Assembly (NCBI GenBank): GCA_035549075.1
Contig: DASZRT010000030.1
Span: 36,953-100,952 of the forward strand
Direction of reading: 5' to 3'
Length of the DNA: 64,000 nt
Origin: DASZFV01 sp035549075
GTDB lineage: Bacteria; Myxococcota_A; Polyangia; Fen-1088
The position numbers and the translations under genes were made by a program. Shown here in pieces: positions 25,956 to 35,302 of the stretch. Under the pieces are notes generated by a model that saw only the letters and a program-made list of their open reading frames with translations, was not told where the DNA came from and ran no database searches. Each line of letters begins with the position of its first letter. The first letter of the stretch is position 1.

Positions 25956-26180
25956 TCAGGCCACTCGCTTTCCCACACGCGGCGGGAACGACTGACCGAT
26001 CGCGACGCAGTAGCGCTGCAAGGTCGACAGCTTTACATCGGCGCCGGCCTCGAGTTTGCTGACCACTGACGCGGCAGTGCCCATGCGCGCAGCGACCAAA
26101 CGTCTGGCTGAGGCCCGCGTTCGCGCGACGCGAGAAGGATTGGCGCACGGTTGAGCAAATCGATTTACGCCCGACCGCAA
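25956..26180 (-). pseudogene. XRE-family (HigA-like) regulator, frameshifted
   Basis: Two minus-strand frames together give one XRE domain. RRANAGLSQT is in the upstream frame (ending near 26101). LVAARMGTAASVVSKLEAGA followed by DVKLSTLQRY is in the frame ending at 25956. The frame change near 26100 breaks helix 2 of the HTH. No toxin partner is recognisable. It is probably a second decayed toxin-antitoxin or phage regulator gene at the end of the accessory region. The 5' limit is approximate. Confidence 0.6.
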
Positions 26181-26234
26181 GACGCACGAGCTCGGGGGCG
26201 CTGCAGGTCGGTCGCCAGCTTGATCCGTTGGGCT

Positions 26235-27398
26235 TCACGCCCGAGATGCGTTCGTCTCCGCGTGCTTTCGCCTGGAACGCCGCGCGACGCGCGCGAGCGC
26301 GGCGAGCGCCGCGAGGAAGCTCCAGCGGGAACCGGTACCTCCGGTAGGAGCGAGCGAGCAGCCGCCGCTCGAGCTCTTCGACGAAGGCGGCGTCATCGCG
26401 TTCCCGCCCGAGCCCGAGCCGCCCGAGCCCGATGACGACGTCGCCCCGCCGGACCCCGACGATGTGGTGCCGGCGTCCGAGGAGGTCGTCGTCCCGCCGG
26501 CGCCGCCGCTCGACGAGCCCGTCGAAGCGTCGACCGGCGCGCCTCCACTTCCGGACGCGCCTCCACCACCCGACACGCCTCCGCTCCCCGACCCACCACC
26601 GTCGACGCCCGAATCGACCGATGCCTCCGCGCCGCCGTCAACCGGCGTCGTCGCGATGCCGGTGGCGCCCCAGAAGACGAGGATCGCGCCGTTGGTCTTG
26701 GTGATCGTCACTCCCGTGAGGACGGCAGGCGCAGGGCTCGGGGTGATCTGTATGCCTTCGATGGTGTGGGCCGTCGGCTCCAGATCCTTGTTGTTGGTGT
26801 CCCACTTGCCGGTGTTCGTGACGATGTAGAAATGGGGAGGACCGTTCATCTGCACGCCTGCGCCGCTGTCGGGTAAGTTCGTAATGGTCGTCGTCGTGCT
26901 GGGTGCGCCCCCGGCGTAGGAGAGCGTGACGGTGAAGCTCGCCTGACCGTCGCCCGACGCCAGGATCAAGTAGAGCGCGCTGTACGTCGCCGGCGGGACG
27001 GGAAATTGGAACGTCTGCGCGCCCGCCGTGGCCGAGGCCGGCAGTTGTTTTGTCTGAGGGCTCGTGGCGGGCGCGGCGTTCGAAAAGTGCAGCTGAAAGG
27101 CTGGCAGGTCCCCCGTCGCGGGGAAAAAGCCGTCGTCGGGTAGCCCAACGCCCTTCGAGGTCGGGTTCAACATCATTTGCACCGCGGCGGTCGCATAGCC
27201 GGTCTGGCCGCCGCTGTAGATGCCTTGTTTGCTGCCAAACGTGACGACCTTGCCTCCCGTGAATGTGGTCACGGCGCGGCCATCGAGGATCGAATCGACC
27301 GGAATTTGCACGACGTATTGCGCGCGGGCGCTCGAGGCGCACGCGAGGATCAGGGCCGCGATCGACGACGCCAGGACCAGTCTCGTGTTCTTGTTCAT
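26235..27398 (-). CDS. Secreted protein with MYXO-CTERM-like tail
   Basis: The protein has 387 residues from the ATG at 27398. The signal peptide is LVLASSIAALILACASSARA, cleaved before QYVVQ. A beta-rich domain of about 220 residues follows (FQLHFSNAAPATSPQ, SALYLILASGDGQASFTVTL), with no family recognised. A Gly/Ser/Thr low-complexity stalk comes next. The end is GGCSLAPTGG, a hydrophobic helix and RRSRRK, the MYXO-CTERM sorting pattern (invariant Cys, TM, basic end). Such proteins are processed and anchored at the myxobacterial cell surface. It is probably a surface-displayed binding protein. Confidence 0.78.
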   Translation of the reverse strand: MNKNTRLVLASSIAALILACASSARAQYVVQIPVDSILDGRAVTTFTGGKVVTFGSKQGIYSGGQTGYATAAVQMMLNPTSKGVGLPDDGFFPATGDLPAFQLHFSNAAPATSPQTKQLPASATAGAQTFQFPVPPATYSALYLILASGDGQASFTVTLSYAGGAPSTTTTITNLPDSGAGVQMNGPPHFYIVTNTGKWDTNNKDLEPTAHTIEGIQITPSPAPAVLTGVTITKTNGAILVFWGATGIATTPVDGGAEASVDSGVDGGGSGSGGVSGGGGASGSGGAPVDASTGSSSGGAGGTTTSSDAGTTSSGSGGATSSSGSGGSGSGGNAMTPPSSKSSSGGCSLAPTGGTGSRWSFLAALAALARVARRSRRKHAETNASRA

Positions 27399-27643
27399 GA
27401 TTCTCGCCTCGTCACGAGTGGGGGGCCTGCACCATACGGGATGAGCGCCGCTCGTTGCGGCATCTCCGCGCGCGCCTCTGCAACAAGGGCGACATCGCAA
27501 TGGGGACGTCGAGCCTCGCAACGGCGGATGAGCCGCTTACGCGTTGCCAAGAAGACGGCCGTGGCGTGTTCTCGTGACGAGGTGGTGGTCTGCCTCGAGC
27601 TTCCGTCGCCGAGCCACTGAGGCGACGACAACCAGGGAGAGCC

Positions 27644-30600
27644 GTGACGAAACGAGCGCGTGGAACGACGAATGTGAACGAGGCGGGCGCTTGTGTGCTG
27701 GGCGTGGTGTGGCTCGCCTGCGGCGGAGGCGTCGTCGGTTGTGGGGCGCCCGAACCTGGTGACGTCGGCGCCGAACCCTCGGCCACCCTCAGCGAGCTCG
27801 TCTACAAGGGCTCCGAAGGGCAGGCCTACGCGGACGCCTGCGACGCCGCCGGCGTTCCGCTACCCCCCGACTGGGGCACGAGCAGCATTGGTTCGTCCAT
27901 CGGCGGCAGCGTGAAATGGATCGATCGGGGCGCCTACGCGGACTCCTTCATGAACGACTTGGAATTCGGCGGGCACGTCTACGTCTCGACGCCGCCAGCG
28001 CTGACGAAGCCCGGCATCTGCGTCATCAACCAGCACGCCGGCGGGACGTTCGACATCATCTGCCAAGGCGCGAACGCCGAGGCTTGCTTCTGGGAGGGGC
28101 ACCAAAACCAGACTTACATCCCGCCGACGGCCGTGAAGGTGATCGACAACAACTTCGGCGCCGCCGCCGGCCAGGACATGGTCAAGATGAACGGCGTCAC
28201 GATGAGCCAGGACACCCCGCTGGTCGAAGGGGTTCACTGCACGAACTGTCACGGCGGCCAGAATGCCTTCATCACGCACGTCACGGCCGCCGTCGGGCCC
28301 AAGGCGCACCCGCTGAACCTCGTGGGGCAGTCCTCTTGGATGCCCTCCAACAAGATGTATGACGCCGTCGAGGCGGCGGACACGCAAAACCCTCCTCCAG
28401 AGACCTTCGCGGGCTACCCGACGAGCACGCTGGGCTGCCTGACGTGCCACAAGGCGCAAGGGCCCGGCGGGCAATTTGCGAGCCTCGCGCAGATGAAGGC
28501 GGGGAATTACAAAGTCCTCCTTTCATCCGTCGTGAACAGGCCCGCCTCGCAGGGCGGAATGCCCCAGTCCATCGGTGAGTGCACGCCCAATTTGAACTGC
28601 GCCGCCCAAACCGATCCGTTCGTCGCCAAGATGCTGTCCGACTTCGGTGTCGAGCAGAACGACGTCAAGTACACGTTGCCGGCGAACGCGTACGAGGCGG
28701 CGCATTCCGACGCGAACTCGCCCGTCGCGCTCAACACCTACGACGTGGCCGGGTACCCCGGCTTTTACGATCAGGTCGCGAGCTGGACCGTCAACGCGCT
28801 CGACGTCAGCGAGTTCGAGCTCAGCTACAACCCGTTCACCTACAACCCGACCTCGGGGACGTGGGCGCGGCAGGGCTGGAAGAACTCCCCCAACCCGACG
28901 TCCAGCATGTGGCCCGAGACGAAGAAGCGCGTCTCGACGTGGCAGAAGCGGGATGCCGCGGGGAACCCCGACACCTACGCCATCGCGCTCACGGGGATCG
29001 ACGGGAAAATCTGGGTACAAGAGCTCGGCGGCGCGCTGACCAACGCGACGGCGAGCACACCCGCTTCGGGGCTCGCTGCCGGCGCGCCTTCGGCTTACAT
29101 CCGCGACGATCTATCGAACGTGATCGTCTACCGGGGGCTCGACAGCTTGATTCACGAGCTCAAGTGGGACGGCACCGTCTGGAACCACACGCTCCTGGCA
29201 AACCAGACCGACGCGGTCCTCAGCGACCCCTTGGCGTTCAACGCCAGCGGAACGAACCGCATCGTCTTCAAATGCGGGAACACGACCCTCTGCGAGCTGC
29301 GCTCGGCGCAAACCAGCCCCGACCACTGGCAGGCCTCTCACGTCACCACAGCGGCCAAGATGAAGGGGACGTTCATGCCCTCGGCCGCCACCAACCCCAC
29401 GTCGCTCTACTACGTCGGCGTCGACGGGCTGCACCAACTCATCGACGTGGGCGCGGACACCTCGACGACGCCGAACTACGTCGACGTCAAGGTCTCGTCG
29501 GATGCGAACATTGCGTCGGCCCCCTCGGCGTACCTGCGCAACGACAACGCGACGGGCGTCGTCTACCTCTCGATCTCGGGGACGACCAGCAGCGTCGTCG
29601 AAGCGTCCACGACGTCTCCGACGGGCGACTGGGAGACGCACGTTCGGTACAAGGCCACCGGCACGCTGAAGCACGATCCGTTCGGGCGGCAGCTCATGTA
29701 CCAGTACAACAACAGCATCCTCTTCCGCGGGCCCAACGAGGAGCTGCTCGAGATCCTCGACGGGGCGGCGCCGATCCCTGTGTACGGCAAACCGAGCCCG
29801 AAGGTCGATGCCTTCCTCTCGTGCGGCGGCCCCGTGCCCGCGCGGGTGTACTGGAACCCCATCACGGTGAACGGGAGCGCGCCCAACCGGGATCTCGGCT
29901 CGATCCAGGACAAGTTCTGCTACGTCAACTCGTTCAAGCAGTACGACGCCCGTGTGGATGGCGGCAGCGCAGTGGCCGAAGAGGTCGCGCTCGCCTACGG
30001 CACGGACTGGACGCTGGGCGGCTGGGGAAACGCGCCCAGCGGATACTCCGAGATCAGCGCGAACTGCGTGCGGTGGAATGACCTCATCGCCGGGTATTCG
30101 ACGGCCCCGCTGTCTCAGCTGTGGTTCGGCCACACCAGCGACGGCCTCACCTCGAAGACGGCGGTCCCGGGAGGCAACCCCGCGACGAACGCCTGCATGA
30201 TCGCCGGCATCAGCGGAAACTTCAGCCTGGCGCAGACCGGCGACATCCTGCTGCAAGGCCACGGCGGCGACAAAACGAAGCCCACCGACCTCGTGCTCAA
30301 GAACGAAACGCCGTCGGTCATCGTGGATTGCGTCGACACGAACCTCGAGTCTCGCTCCCCGGTCGTGTCGGCCGCGTCGCGCGCCAAGACCTTCACGTGG
30401 ACCAACAACAACACGGGCGCCGACCCGAGAAGCTACGCCAAAGACACGGGCTTCAGCTCGACCAGCTCGATCTGCTATCTGACGGAGTGGGCCGACACCC
30501 ACGCTTTCGGCTGCTCCGCGGGCGGCTGCGGCGGGTCGCAGCTCGACGGCGCGAGCGCTTGGGTCGCCGACGGCTCGCCGATCTTCAAGAACTCGTCCGG

Positions 30601-30688
30601 CAACGTCATCAAGGCCGGCAACTGGGTCGTGTACGGCACCGGCGCGACGAAGACCGTCACCGCCTCCTGCCAGACCATGCCTTTTTGA
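27644..30688 (+). CDS. Large exported di-haem (CxxCH) lipoprotein-like protein
   Basis: The protein has 1014 residues from a GTG at 27644 after GGGAGAG. The N-terminus has a hydrophobic stretch and a possible lipobox, GGVVGC. Two c-type haem sites occur, VHCTNCHGGQ and LGCLTCHKAQ, about residues 200-275. The middle (about 420-720) has repeated units such as TGIDGKIWVQEL and RGLDSLIHELKWDG that look like beta-propeller or lectin-type blades. The C-terminal 250 residues are Cys-containing and unassigned. It may be an extracytoplasmic redox protein with a binding propeller. No cytochrome maturation genes are nearby. Confidence 0.72.
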   Translation: MTKRARGTTNVNEAGACVLGVVWLACGGGVVGCGAPEPGDVGAEPSATLSELVYKGSEGQAYADACDAAGVPLPPDWGTSSIGSSIGGSVKWIDRGAYADSFMNDLEFGGHVYVSTPPALTKPGICVINQHAGGTFDIICQGANAEACFWEGHQNQTYIPPTAVKVIDNNFGAAAGQDMVKMNGVTMSQDTPLVEGVHCTNCHGGQNAFITHVTAAVGPKAHPLNLVGQSSWMPSNKMYDAVEAADTQNPPPETFAGYPTSTLGCLTCHKAQGPGGQFASLAQMKAGNYKVLLSSVVNRPASQGGMPQSIGECTPNLNCAAQTDPFVAKMLSDFGVEQNDVKYTLPANAYEAAHSDANSPVALNTYDVAGYPGFYDQVASWTVNALDVSEFELSYNPFTYNPTSGTWARQGWKNSPNPTSSMWPETKKRVSTWQKRDAAGNPDTYAIALTGIDGKIWVQELGGALTNATASTPASGLAAGAPSAYIRDDLSNVIVYRGLDSLIHELKWDGTVWNHTLLANQTDAVLSDPLAFNASGTNRIVFKCGNTTLCELRSAQTSPDHWQASHVTTAAKMKGTFMPSAATNPTSLYYVGVDGLHQLIDVGADTSTTPNYVDVKVSSDANIASAPSAYLRNDNATGVVYLSISGTTSSVVEASTTSPTGDWETHVRYKATGTLKHDPFGRQLMYQYNNSILFRGPNEELLEILDGAAPIPVYGKPSPKVDAFLSCGGPVPARVYWNPITVNGSAPNRDLGSIQDKFCYVNSFKQYDARVDGGSAVAEEVALAYGTDWTLGGWGNAPSGYSEISANCVRWNDLIAGYSTAPLSQLWFGHTSDGLTSKTAVPGGNPATNACMIAGISGNFSLAQTGDILLQGHGGDKTKPTDLVLKNETPSVIVDCVDTNLESRSPVVSAASRAKTFTWTNNNTGADPRSYAKDTGFSSTSSICYLTEWADTHAFGCSAGGCGGSQLDGASAWVADGSPIFKNSSGNVIKAGNWVVYGTGATKTVTASCQTMPF

Positions 30689-30854
30689 ATCGACGTCGCC
30701 GCTGACCGCGACGAGGTCGCGCTGACGATCCCGCTCGGCGTGTCGCTGGGATTCGTGGAAGAGCGCGTTCTCCGCTGAAGAGTCGCGCAGCGCGTAGCCG
30801 CCGACGAATTCGGCCGCGGTGGTGCAGCGCACCCGCGCCCGATTCACGAGAGCC

Positions 30855-30893
30855 GTTTACGCAGTTAGTAGGCTCTATGCATCTGTTTACGCA
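30855..30893 (+). promoter_or_regulatory. Paired GTTTACGCA direct repeats before the esterase lipoprotein
   Basis: GTTTACGCA occurs at 30855-30863 and 30885-30893, 30 bp apart, ending 23 nt before the esterase gene. TGTTTAC also occurs twice on the minus strand at 40930-40950, upstream of another Gly-rich lipoprotein. AT-rich heptamers stand out in this genome. They may be regulator sites; this is unproven. Confidence 0.3.
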
Positions 30894-30916
30894 ACCCATG
30901 CCCCTAGGGTGCCTGC

Positions 30917-32191
30917 ATGAACCGATGCCCCCCGAAGGCCGGAAACGGCCTGGTCTCGTTCGGACTGTTCTTGGTCGTCAGCTCATTCGCGGCGTGTGCC
31001 GCTGGCGGCGGCGGTCACATCGGTGGTGCCGGAGGTGACGGCGCCAACGCCGGCGCCGGCGGAACGGGCGCGGTGGCCGCGGGCGAAGGAGGTACGGGCG
31101 GAACGGAGGCGTCGGGCGGTTCCGGCGGATCGGTGGGCGCCGGCGGCGACACGACGACCGGGCCAGGCGGCGAGACCGGCGCCGCGGGCACGGGCGGTGC
31201 GGGCACCGACGGCGGCTCGAGCAACGACGGCGGCTCGACCGGCACGACCGACGCCGACTCGACCGGCGACGGCGCGGGTGCCAATGCGGGCTCGCAAGCC
31301 GATCCCGGCAGCGACGGCGACGGGACGTTCCCGCTGAACCCGCCGTACAACACGCCGCCCGAAGAGATGTCGCTGATGAACGGCGCCAAGGCTGGCCAGG
31401 TGCTCGGGCCGTTCGTTCACACGCAAACGGGAACGTACACGGGATGGAGCACGTGGAAGTTCACCTACTACGTGTTCGTGCCCGCCGAGTACCAACCGGG
31501 GCACGCCGCCGCGCTCATGGTTTTCAACGACGGCTACCTCTATTGCGCCGTCAACGGCAAGCTGGGCACCACCAGCCAGGACTCGCAGGTTCACTTCAAC
31601 GCGCCCACCGTCATCGAGAACCTCATCGCGTCGGGCGAGATGCCGGTGACGATCGCGGTCTGCATCTTCCCAGGCACGACCGACGGGCACCAGGTCGGCG
31701 GCGGCGACAACGGGCGCAGCACGCAATACGACACGGCCAACGATCAGTACGGCAAGTTCCTGCGCGAGGAGTTCTTGCCCACGGAGATCTTGAACAAGTA
31801 CACGATCGTCACCGACCCCGATGGTTGGGCCATGGGCGGCCACAGCTCGGGCGGCATCGCTTCGATCATTGCGGGCTGGTTCCACAACGATCGTTGGCAC
31901 AAGGCGGTCACGGCGAGCCCGAGCTTCCCAAACAAGGGCGGCATGTTCCCGAACCTCTTCAAGACCATGGCCGCGAAGCCGCTGCGCGTGTACCACACGG
32001 CGGGCACGATGGACCTCGGCGGCTTCCGCTCAGCGAACGACAACGCGGCGATGATCCTGCAGATGATGGGCGCGCCCTACCACGATCGCTACATGCAGAC
32101 GATGGACGTGCACTACCCGCCGCACGCCGCGATGGCCGATTTCCCGAACGCCCTGCGCTGGGCCTGGCGCGGCTACAAGACGCCCAAATGA
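30917..32191 (+). CDS. Enterochelin-esterase-like alpha/beta hydrolase lipoprotein
   Basis: The protein has 424 residues with a signal peptide ending FAAC (Cys27), then about 110 residues of Gly/Ala/Thr/Ser/Asp stalk. The C-terminal 290 residues are a putative-esterase (Fes/EstD-like) domain: FTYYVFVPAEYQPGHAAALM, a nucleophile Ser in WAMGGHSSGGIASI, and the likely His in HYPPHAAMA. The substrate is probably an ester in the environment or on siderophores or polysaccharides. The Gly-rich stalk tethers the enzyme away from the membrane. Confidence 0.85.
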   Translation: MNRCPPKAGNGLVSFGLFLVVSSFAACAAGGGGHIGGAGGDGANAGAGGTGAVAAGEGGTGGTEASGGSGGSVGAGGDTTTGPGGETGAAGTGGAGTDGGSSNDGGSTGTTDADSTGDGAGANAGSQADPGSDGDGTFPLNPPYNTPPEEMSLMNGAKAGQVLGPFVHTQTGTYTGWSTWKFTYYVFVPAEYQPGHAAALMVFNDGYLYCAVNGKLGTTSQDSQVHFNAPTVIENLIASGEMPVTIAVCIFPGTTDGHQVGGGDNGRSTQYDTANDQYGKFLREEFLPTEILNKYTIVTDPDGWAMGGHSSGGIASIIAGWFHNDRWHKAVTASPSFPNKGGMFPNLFKTMAAKPLRVYHTAGTMDLGGFRSANDNAAMILQMMGAPYHDRYMQTMDVHYPPHAAMADFPNALRWAWRGYKTPK

Positions 32192-32214
32192 AATAGCGCG
32201 CGAGGCACGCGGCG

Positions 32215-32229
32215 AAAATCGGTCAACGA
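32215..32229 (+). promoter_or_regulatory. Motif shared with 4307-4321
   Basis: AAAATCGGTCAACGA, with one mismatch to the copy upstream of the DUF4215 lipoprotein, lies 41 nt before the VWA lipoprotein start. Confidence 0.3.
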
Positions 32230-32269
32230 TTGTCGCCGGCTCTCCCCACTACGAGATCCGAGGACCTCG

Positions 32270-33364
32270 ATGCCCAGGGGAAAGCTTTGTCTGGCGTTGT
32301 CCGCCGTCCTGACCCTCGCCTGCGCCGGCGTCAAGTCGGGCCCCTCCGGGACGGGTGGGACCGGGCAGACGCCCGGCGGAGCGGCCGCCGGCGCCGGCGG
32401 GAGCGGCTACAACAACCCCTTCGACGCGGCGGCGACTGACGACGCCAGCTCGCGCGCGCCGACGCCCAGCGCCGACGGACGCAACTGCGGACTGCAGTCG
32501 TTCGGTCTGCAGAACATTCCACCCGACTTGCTGGTCGTGCTCGACAAATCGATTTCGATGTCTGACCAACCCGACGGCACATCGTGCCGCCGCGTCTCGA
32601 TGTGCGCGTCGAAGTGGAGCGACATGACGGACGGCATCGGCATGGTCGTCTCCCTGACCGAGGCGACGATCCGATGGGGCCTCAAGGTCTTCCCGAACGA
32701 CGGCGGCTGCACGGTCGACCCGGGCGCCGCCGTCGGCGTCGCCGCCAACAACGCCGCGACGATCAAGGCTTCGATTGGCGGGATGAAGCCGGGCGGCACC
32801 ACGCCCACCCGCGCGGCCATCACGACGGCCGCGACCTACCTCGCGGGGCTCACGGACCCCAACCCGAAGTTCATCTTGCTGGCGACCGACGGAATCCCCA
32901 CGTGCTCGAGCGACGGGACGAACCAAGACGTCGGGGCCGCGCAGGCCATCGGCGACGTCGCGCGCGCGGGGATCCCCGTGTTCGTGTTGGGCGTGGGCGA
33001 CGTCGCGACCGCCGTCGATACGCTGAACGCGATGGCCGTCAACGGCGGTCGCGCGCAGGCCGGTCCCACGAAGTACTACCCCGTCGGCAACACCGCCGAC
33101 CTCGTCTCGGTGCTGACGATGATCAGCGGCCAGATCGCGTCGTGCACGTTCGGTCTCGACGAGGCGCCGCCCGTCCCCGACAACGTGGGCGTCTACGGCG
33201 ACGGGACGAAGATCCCCGCCGACCCGACGCACGCGAACGGCTGGGACTATGGCGCCGACATGAAGTCGATCCAGCTCTTCGGCCCCGCCTGCGACGACGT
33301 GAGGAACCGGGTGACCAAGCAGGTGCAGGCCGTCTACGGTTGTCCCGGCTCCGTCATCCCGTGA
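32270..33364 (+). CDS. VWA-domain lipoprotein
   Basis: The protein has 364 residues with lipobox TLAC (Cys18) followed by AGVK and a Gly-rich stalk, closely resembling the leader of the DUF4215 protein at 4433. A von Willebrand factor A domain follows: the MIDAS DxSxS in VVLDKSISMSD, the Thr in GGTTPTRAA, and the Asp in LLATDGIPTC. The metal site looks complete, so it probably binds a protein or matrix ligand in a Mg-dependent way. Extra Cys residues in the C-terminal part suggest disulfides. Confidence 0.88.
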   Translation: MPRGKLCLALSAVLTLACAGVKSGPSGTGGTGQTPGGAAAGAGGSGYNNPFDAAATDDASSRAPTPSADGRNCGLQSFGLQNIPPDLLVVLDKSISMSDQPDGTSCRRVSMCASKWSDMTDGIGMVVSLTEATIRWGLKVFPNDGGCTVDPGAAVGVAANNAATIKASIGGMKPGGTTPTRAAITTAATYLAGLTDPNPKFILLATDGIPTCSSDGTNQDVGAAQAIGDVARAGIPVFVLGVGDVATAVDTLNAMAVNGGRAQAGPTKYYPVGNTADLVSVLTMISGQIASCTFGLDEAPPVPDNVGVYGDGTKIPADPTHANGWDYGADMKSIQLFGPACDDVRNRVTKQVQAVYGCPGSVIP

Positions 33365-33388
33365 CCCGCGACGGGCACGACCAACAAG

Positions 33389-34000
33389 CTACTTCCACAC
33401 GGGCCGAAACATGATCGCGAGGCGCGGCAGCGCGCTCGCCACTTTGGGGATCGAGTGTTGCCACGTCCGCTGGCACGCGCCGCCCATGACGAAGAGATCG
33501 CCGCGACCGAGGGCGAAGGCGATCGAGGCCCCGCCGGCCTTCGGCCTGAGCAGAAACCGACGGGGCGCGCCGAGAGACACCGTCGCGACGACGGCCCGCG
33601 GCAACCGACGCGCGACACGATCGCCGTGCCACGCGACGCTGTCGTCGCCGTTGCGGTAGTAGGCGACGCTGACGCGCGTGAACGCGGTCTCGTATCTTTC
33701 GGACAGCACCTCGCGCATCCTCTCGATCACGGCGGGCATCGGGCCGTCGTCCGGCAGGCTCGCGACGAGCCGCGGGACGGCGACCTGCCGGCCGTAGATC
33801 TCTTGGCTCTCTTCTCTCCACCCCGTTGTTCGGACGAGCTCTTCCATGAGCGCGTCCTCGCCCGTCACCCACGCGGGCAGGTGCTCGACCCACGCCGTCG
33901 CGTCGAGGTTCGTGCGCGTGAGCTGCGCCAGCTGCGCGGGCAGAGCTTCCGGTGCGCCGCGATCGAACAACGTCGGCTGCCTTGGAGAGGCGACGCGCAT
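33389..34000 (-). CDS. alkB: Alpha-ketoglutarate-dependent dioxygenase AlkB
   Basis: AlkB oxidatively demethylates 1-methyladenine and 3-methylcytosine in DNA and RNA. The 203-residue protein has the Fe(II) ligands His and Asp in AWHGDRVARR, the distal His in QHSIPKV, and the 2-oxoglutarate Arg in PRLAIMFRPVW. RVSVAYYRNGDDS is the usual substrate-lid segment. It begins 9 nt after the DUF72 gene stop on the same strand. The other alkylation-repair genes of the window (ogt, ada-alkA) are 14 kb away. Confidence 0.95.
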   Translation of the reverse strand: MRVASPRQPTLFDRGAPEALPAQLAQLTRTNLDATAWVEHLPAWVTGEDALMEELVRTTGWREESQEIYGRQVAVPRLVASLPDDGPMPAVIERMREVLSERYETAFTRVSVAYYRNGDDSVAWHGDRVARRLPRAVVATVSLGAPRRFLLRPKAGGASIAFALGRGDLFVMGGACQRTWQHSIPKVASALPRLAIMFRPVWK

Positions 34001-34009
34001 CTCGCGAGG

Positions 34010-34786
34010 CTAGCAGCCGACGGGCGGGCGTCCATGCGCGAGCGCGGCGAGCGACGAGGCGTTGGGGACGGCCGCGCCCTCGGCGTCGTTGTCGAGGTAG
34101 ACGTGAACGTCGCGACCTTCGGCGGCCCAGCGACGCGCGCGGGCGGCCCAGCGCTCGAGGTTGGCGCGGCTGTAGCTGGAGGCGTACTTGCGGGTGTGGC
34201 CGTGGAGGCGCACGTAGACGAGATCCGTCGTCACCGCGTCCCACATCGGGAAGTCGGGCGCGTCGGAGAGGCAGTTGGCGACGCCCGCGTCGGCGAGACG
34301 CGCGGCCACGTCGGGCGTGAACCAGCTCGGGTCACGCAGCTCGATCGCATGACGTGTGTCTCGCCACGCGCCGAGCGCGCGCAGGAAGTCCGCGAGGCGC
34401 GCGTCGTCTCGGCGGAAGCTTGCGGGCAGCTGCCACACGACGACGGCCAGCTGGTCTCCGAGCCCCGACGCCTGATCGCGAAGGCGCCGGATCGGCTCGT
34501 CGCAGTTTGCGAGCCGGCGGTAATGGGTCACGTAACGGTGACCCTTCACGCAGAAGCGAAATGCGGGGCGCGTCTGCGCGGCCCACCTCTGGTACGTCTC
34601 GCGGGCGATTTGGGTGTAATGCGACCCATTCACCTCGACGGCGTCGAACAGCCGGCTCACGTGAGCCAAGCGTTGTTTGAGCGGAATGCCCCGCATGACG
34701 TGCTGGCTCCACGACGGGTAGCTCCAGCCGCTCGGTCCCACGAAGATCTTGCCGCGTCGCACAGGCCCTGCGAGTGCAAGGGCCAC
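34010..34786 (-). CDS. DUF72 (YecE-like) TIM-barrel protein
   Basis: The protein has 258 residues. FVGPSGWSYPSWSQHVMRG and FDAVEVNGSHYTQIARETYQ are hallmark DUF72 segments, with FRFCVKGHRYVTHYRRL, AIELRDPSWF and VYVRLHGHTRKYASSYS further on. The family adopts a TIM barrel and is often suspected of acting in nucleic-acid or base-flipping repair, but the reaction is unknown. It shares a probable operon with alkB (9-nt gap). Confidence 0.92.
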   Translation of the reverse strand: MALALAGPVRRGKIFVGPSGWSYPSWSQHVMRGIPLKQRLAHVSRLFDAVEVNGSHYTQIARETYQRWAAQTRPAFRFCVKGHRYVTHYRRLANCDEPIRRLRDQASGLGDQLAVVVWQLPASFRRDDARLADFLRALGAWRDTRHAIELRDPSWFTPDVAARLADAGVANCLSDAPDFPMWDAVTTDLVYVRLHGHTRKYASSYSRANLERWAARARRWAAEGRDVHVYLDNDAEGAAVPNASSLAALAHGRPPVGC

Positions 34787-34828
34787 GCCCGTCCGGTCCC
34801 TTGCCCGCTTCGCGCCGAGGCCCGGCCT

Positions 34829-35302
34829 TCACGCCTGGCTGCCGAGCAGCTCGCTCAGCTGCTCGAGCTGCTCGGGCAGCCCGCTCGTCGCGCCCGAGGC
34901 AACGGCTTCGTCGAGGGCCTTCTTCGACGGGTAGAGGTCGTGGATGGTGAGCAGAGTCTGCCCACCCTTCTCCTCGAACGTCGCCGTCGTGACGGGGCCG
35001 CCTTCGCCGGCTTCCTCGTTGGTCCAGACGAGGCGCGAGCCGGGGACCACCTCGAGGTACTTGCCGAAGACCTCCATCGTCTTCGGCCCACCGAAGTCGA
35101 ACACGAGGCGGTACCTGCCGCCGACGCGCGCGTCCATCTCGCAGGTGACCATCTTCATGGGGGCCGACTTTGGCACCCACCAGCGCTTGAACAGCTCGGG
35201 CTTGGTCCACGCCTCGAACACGAGGCGCGCCGGGCCGTTGAAGATCCGCGTGACGACGAGCTCGCGCTCGGACTTTCGCTCCACGTGGGTGTCGTTCTTC
35301 AT
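34829..35302 (-). CDS. SRPBCC (AHSA1-like) domain protein
   Basis: The protein has 157 residues. It contains VVTRIFNGPARLVFEAWTKP, ELFKRWWVPKSAPM, and DARVGGRYRLVF through VFGKYLEVVPGSRLVWT. These are typical of activator-of-Hsp90-like START/Bet v1 folds that bind hydrophobic ligands. The ATG at 35302 overlaps the ArsR stop as ATGA, so the two are coupled. ArsR plus SRPBCC pairs are common and are thought to respond to small organic compounds; the ligand is unknown. Confidence 0.92.
   Translation of the reverse strand: MKNDTHVERKSERELVVTRIFNGPARLVFEAWTKPELFKRWWVPKSAPMKMVTCEMDARVGGRYRLVFDFGGPKTMEVFGKYLEVVPGSRLVWTNEEAGEGGPVTTATFEEKGGQTLLTIHDLYPSKKALDEAVASGATSGLPEQLEQLSELLGSQA

Noticed and set aside
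26541..26590. GCGCCTCCAC-like sequence as a third att copy
   Set aside because: Part of the Gly/Ser stalk coding repeat; only about 10 bp match and the T-arm portion is missing.
30689..30778. In-frame 29-codon open stretch after the di-haem gene stop (DEVALTIPLGVSLGFVEERV)
   Set aside because: Protein-like but too short and without start; it could be a gene remnant, but no family could be named.
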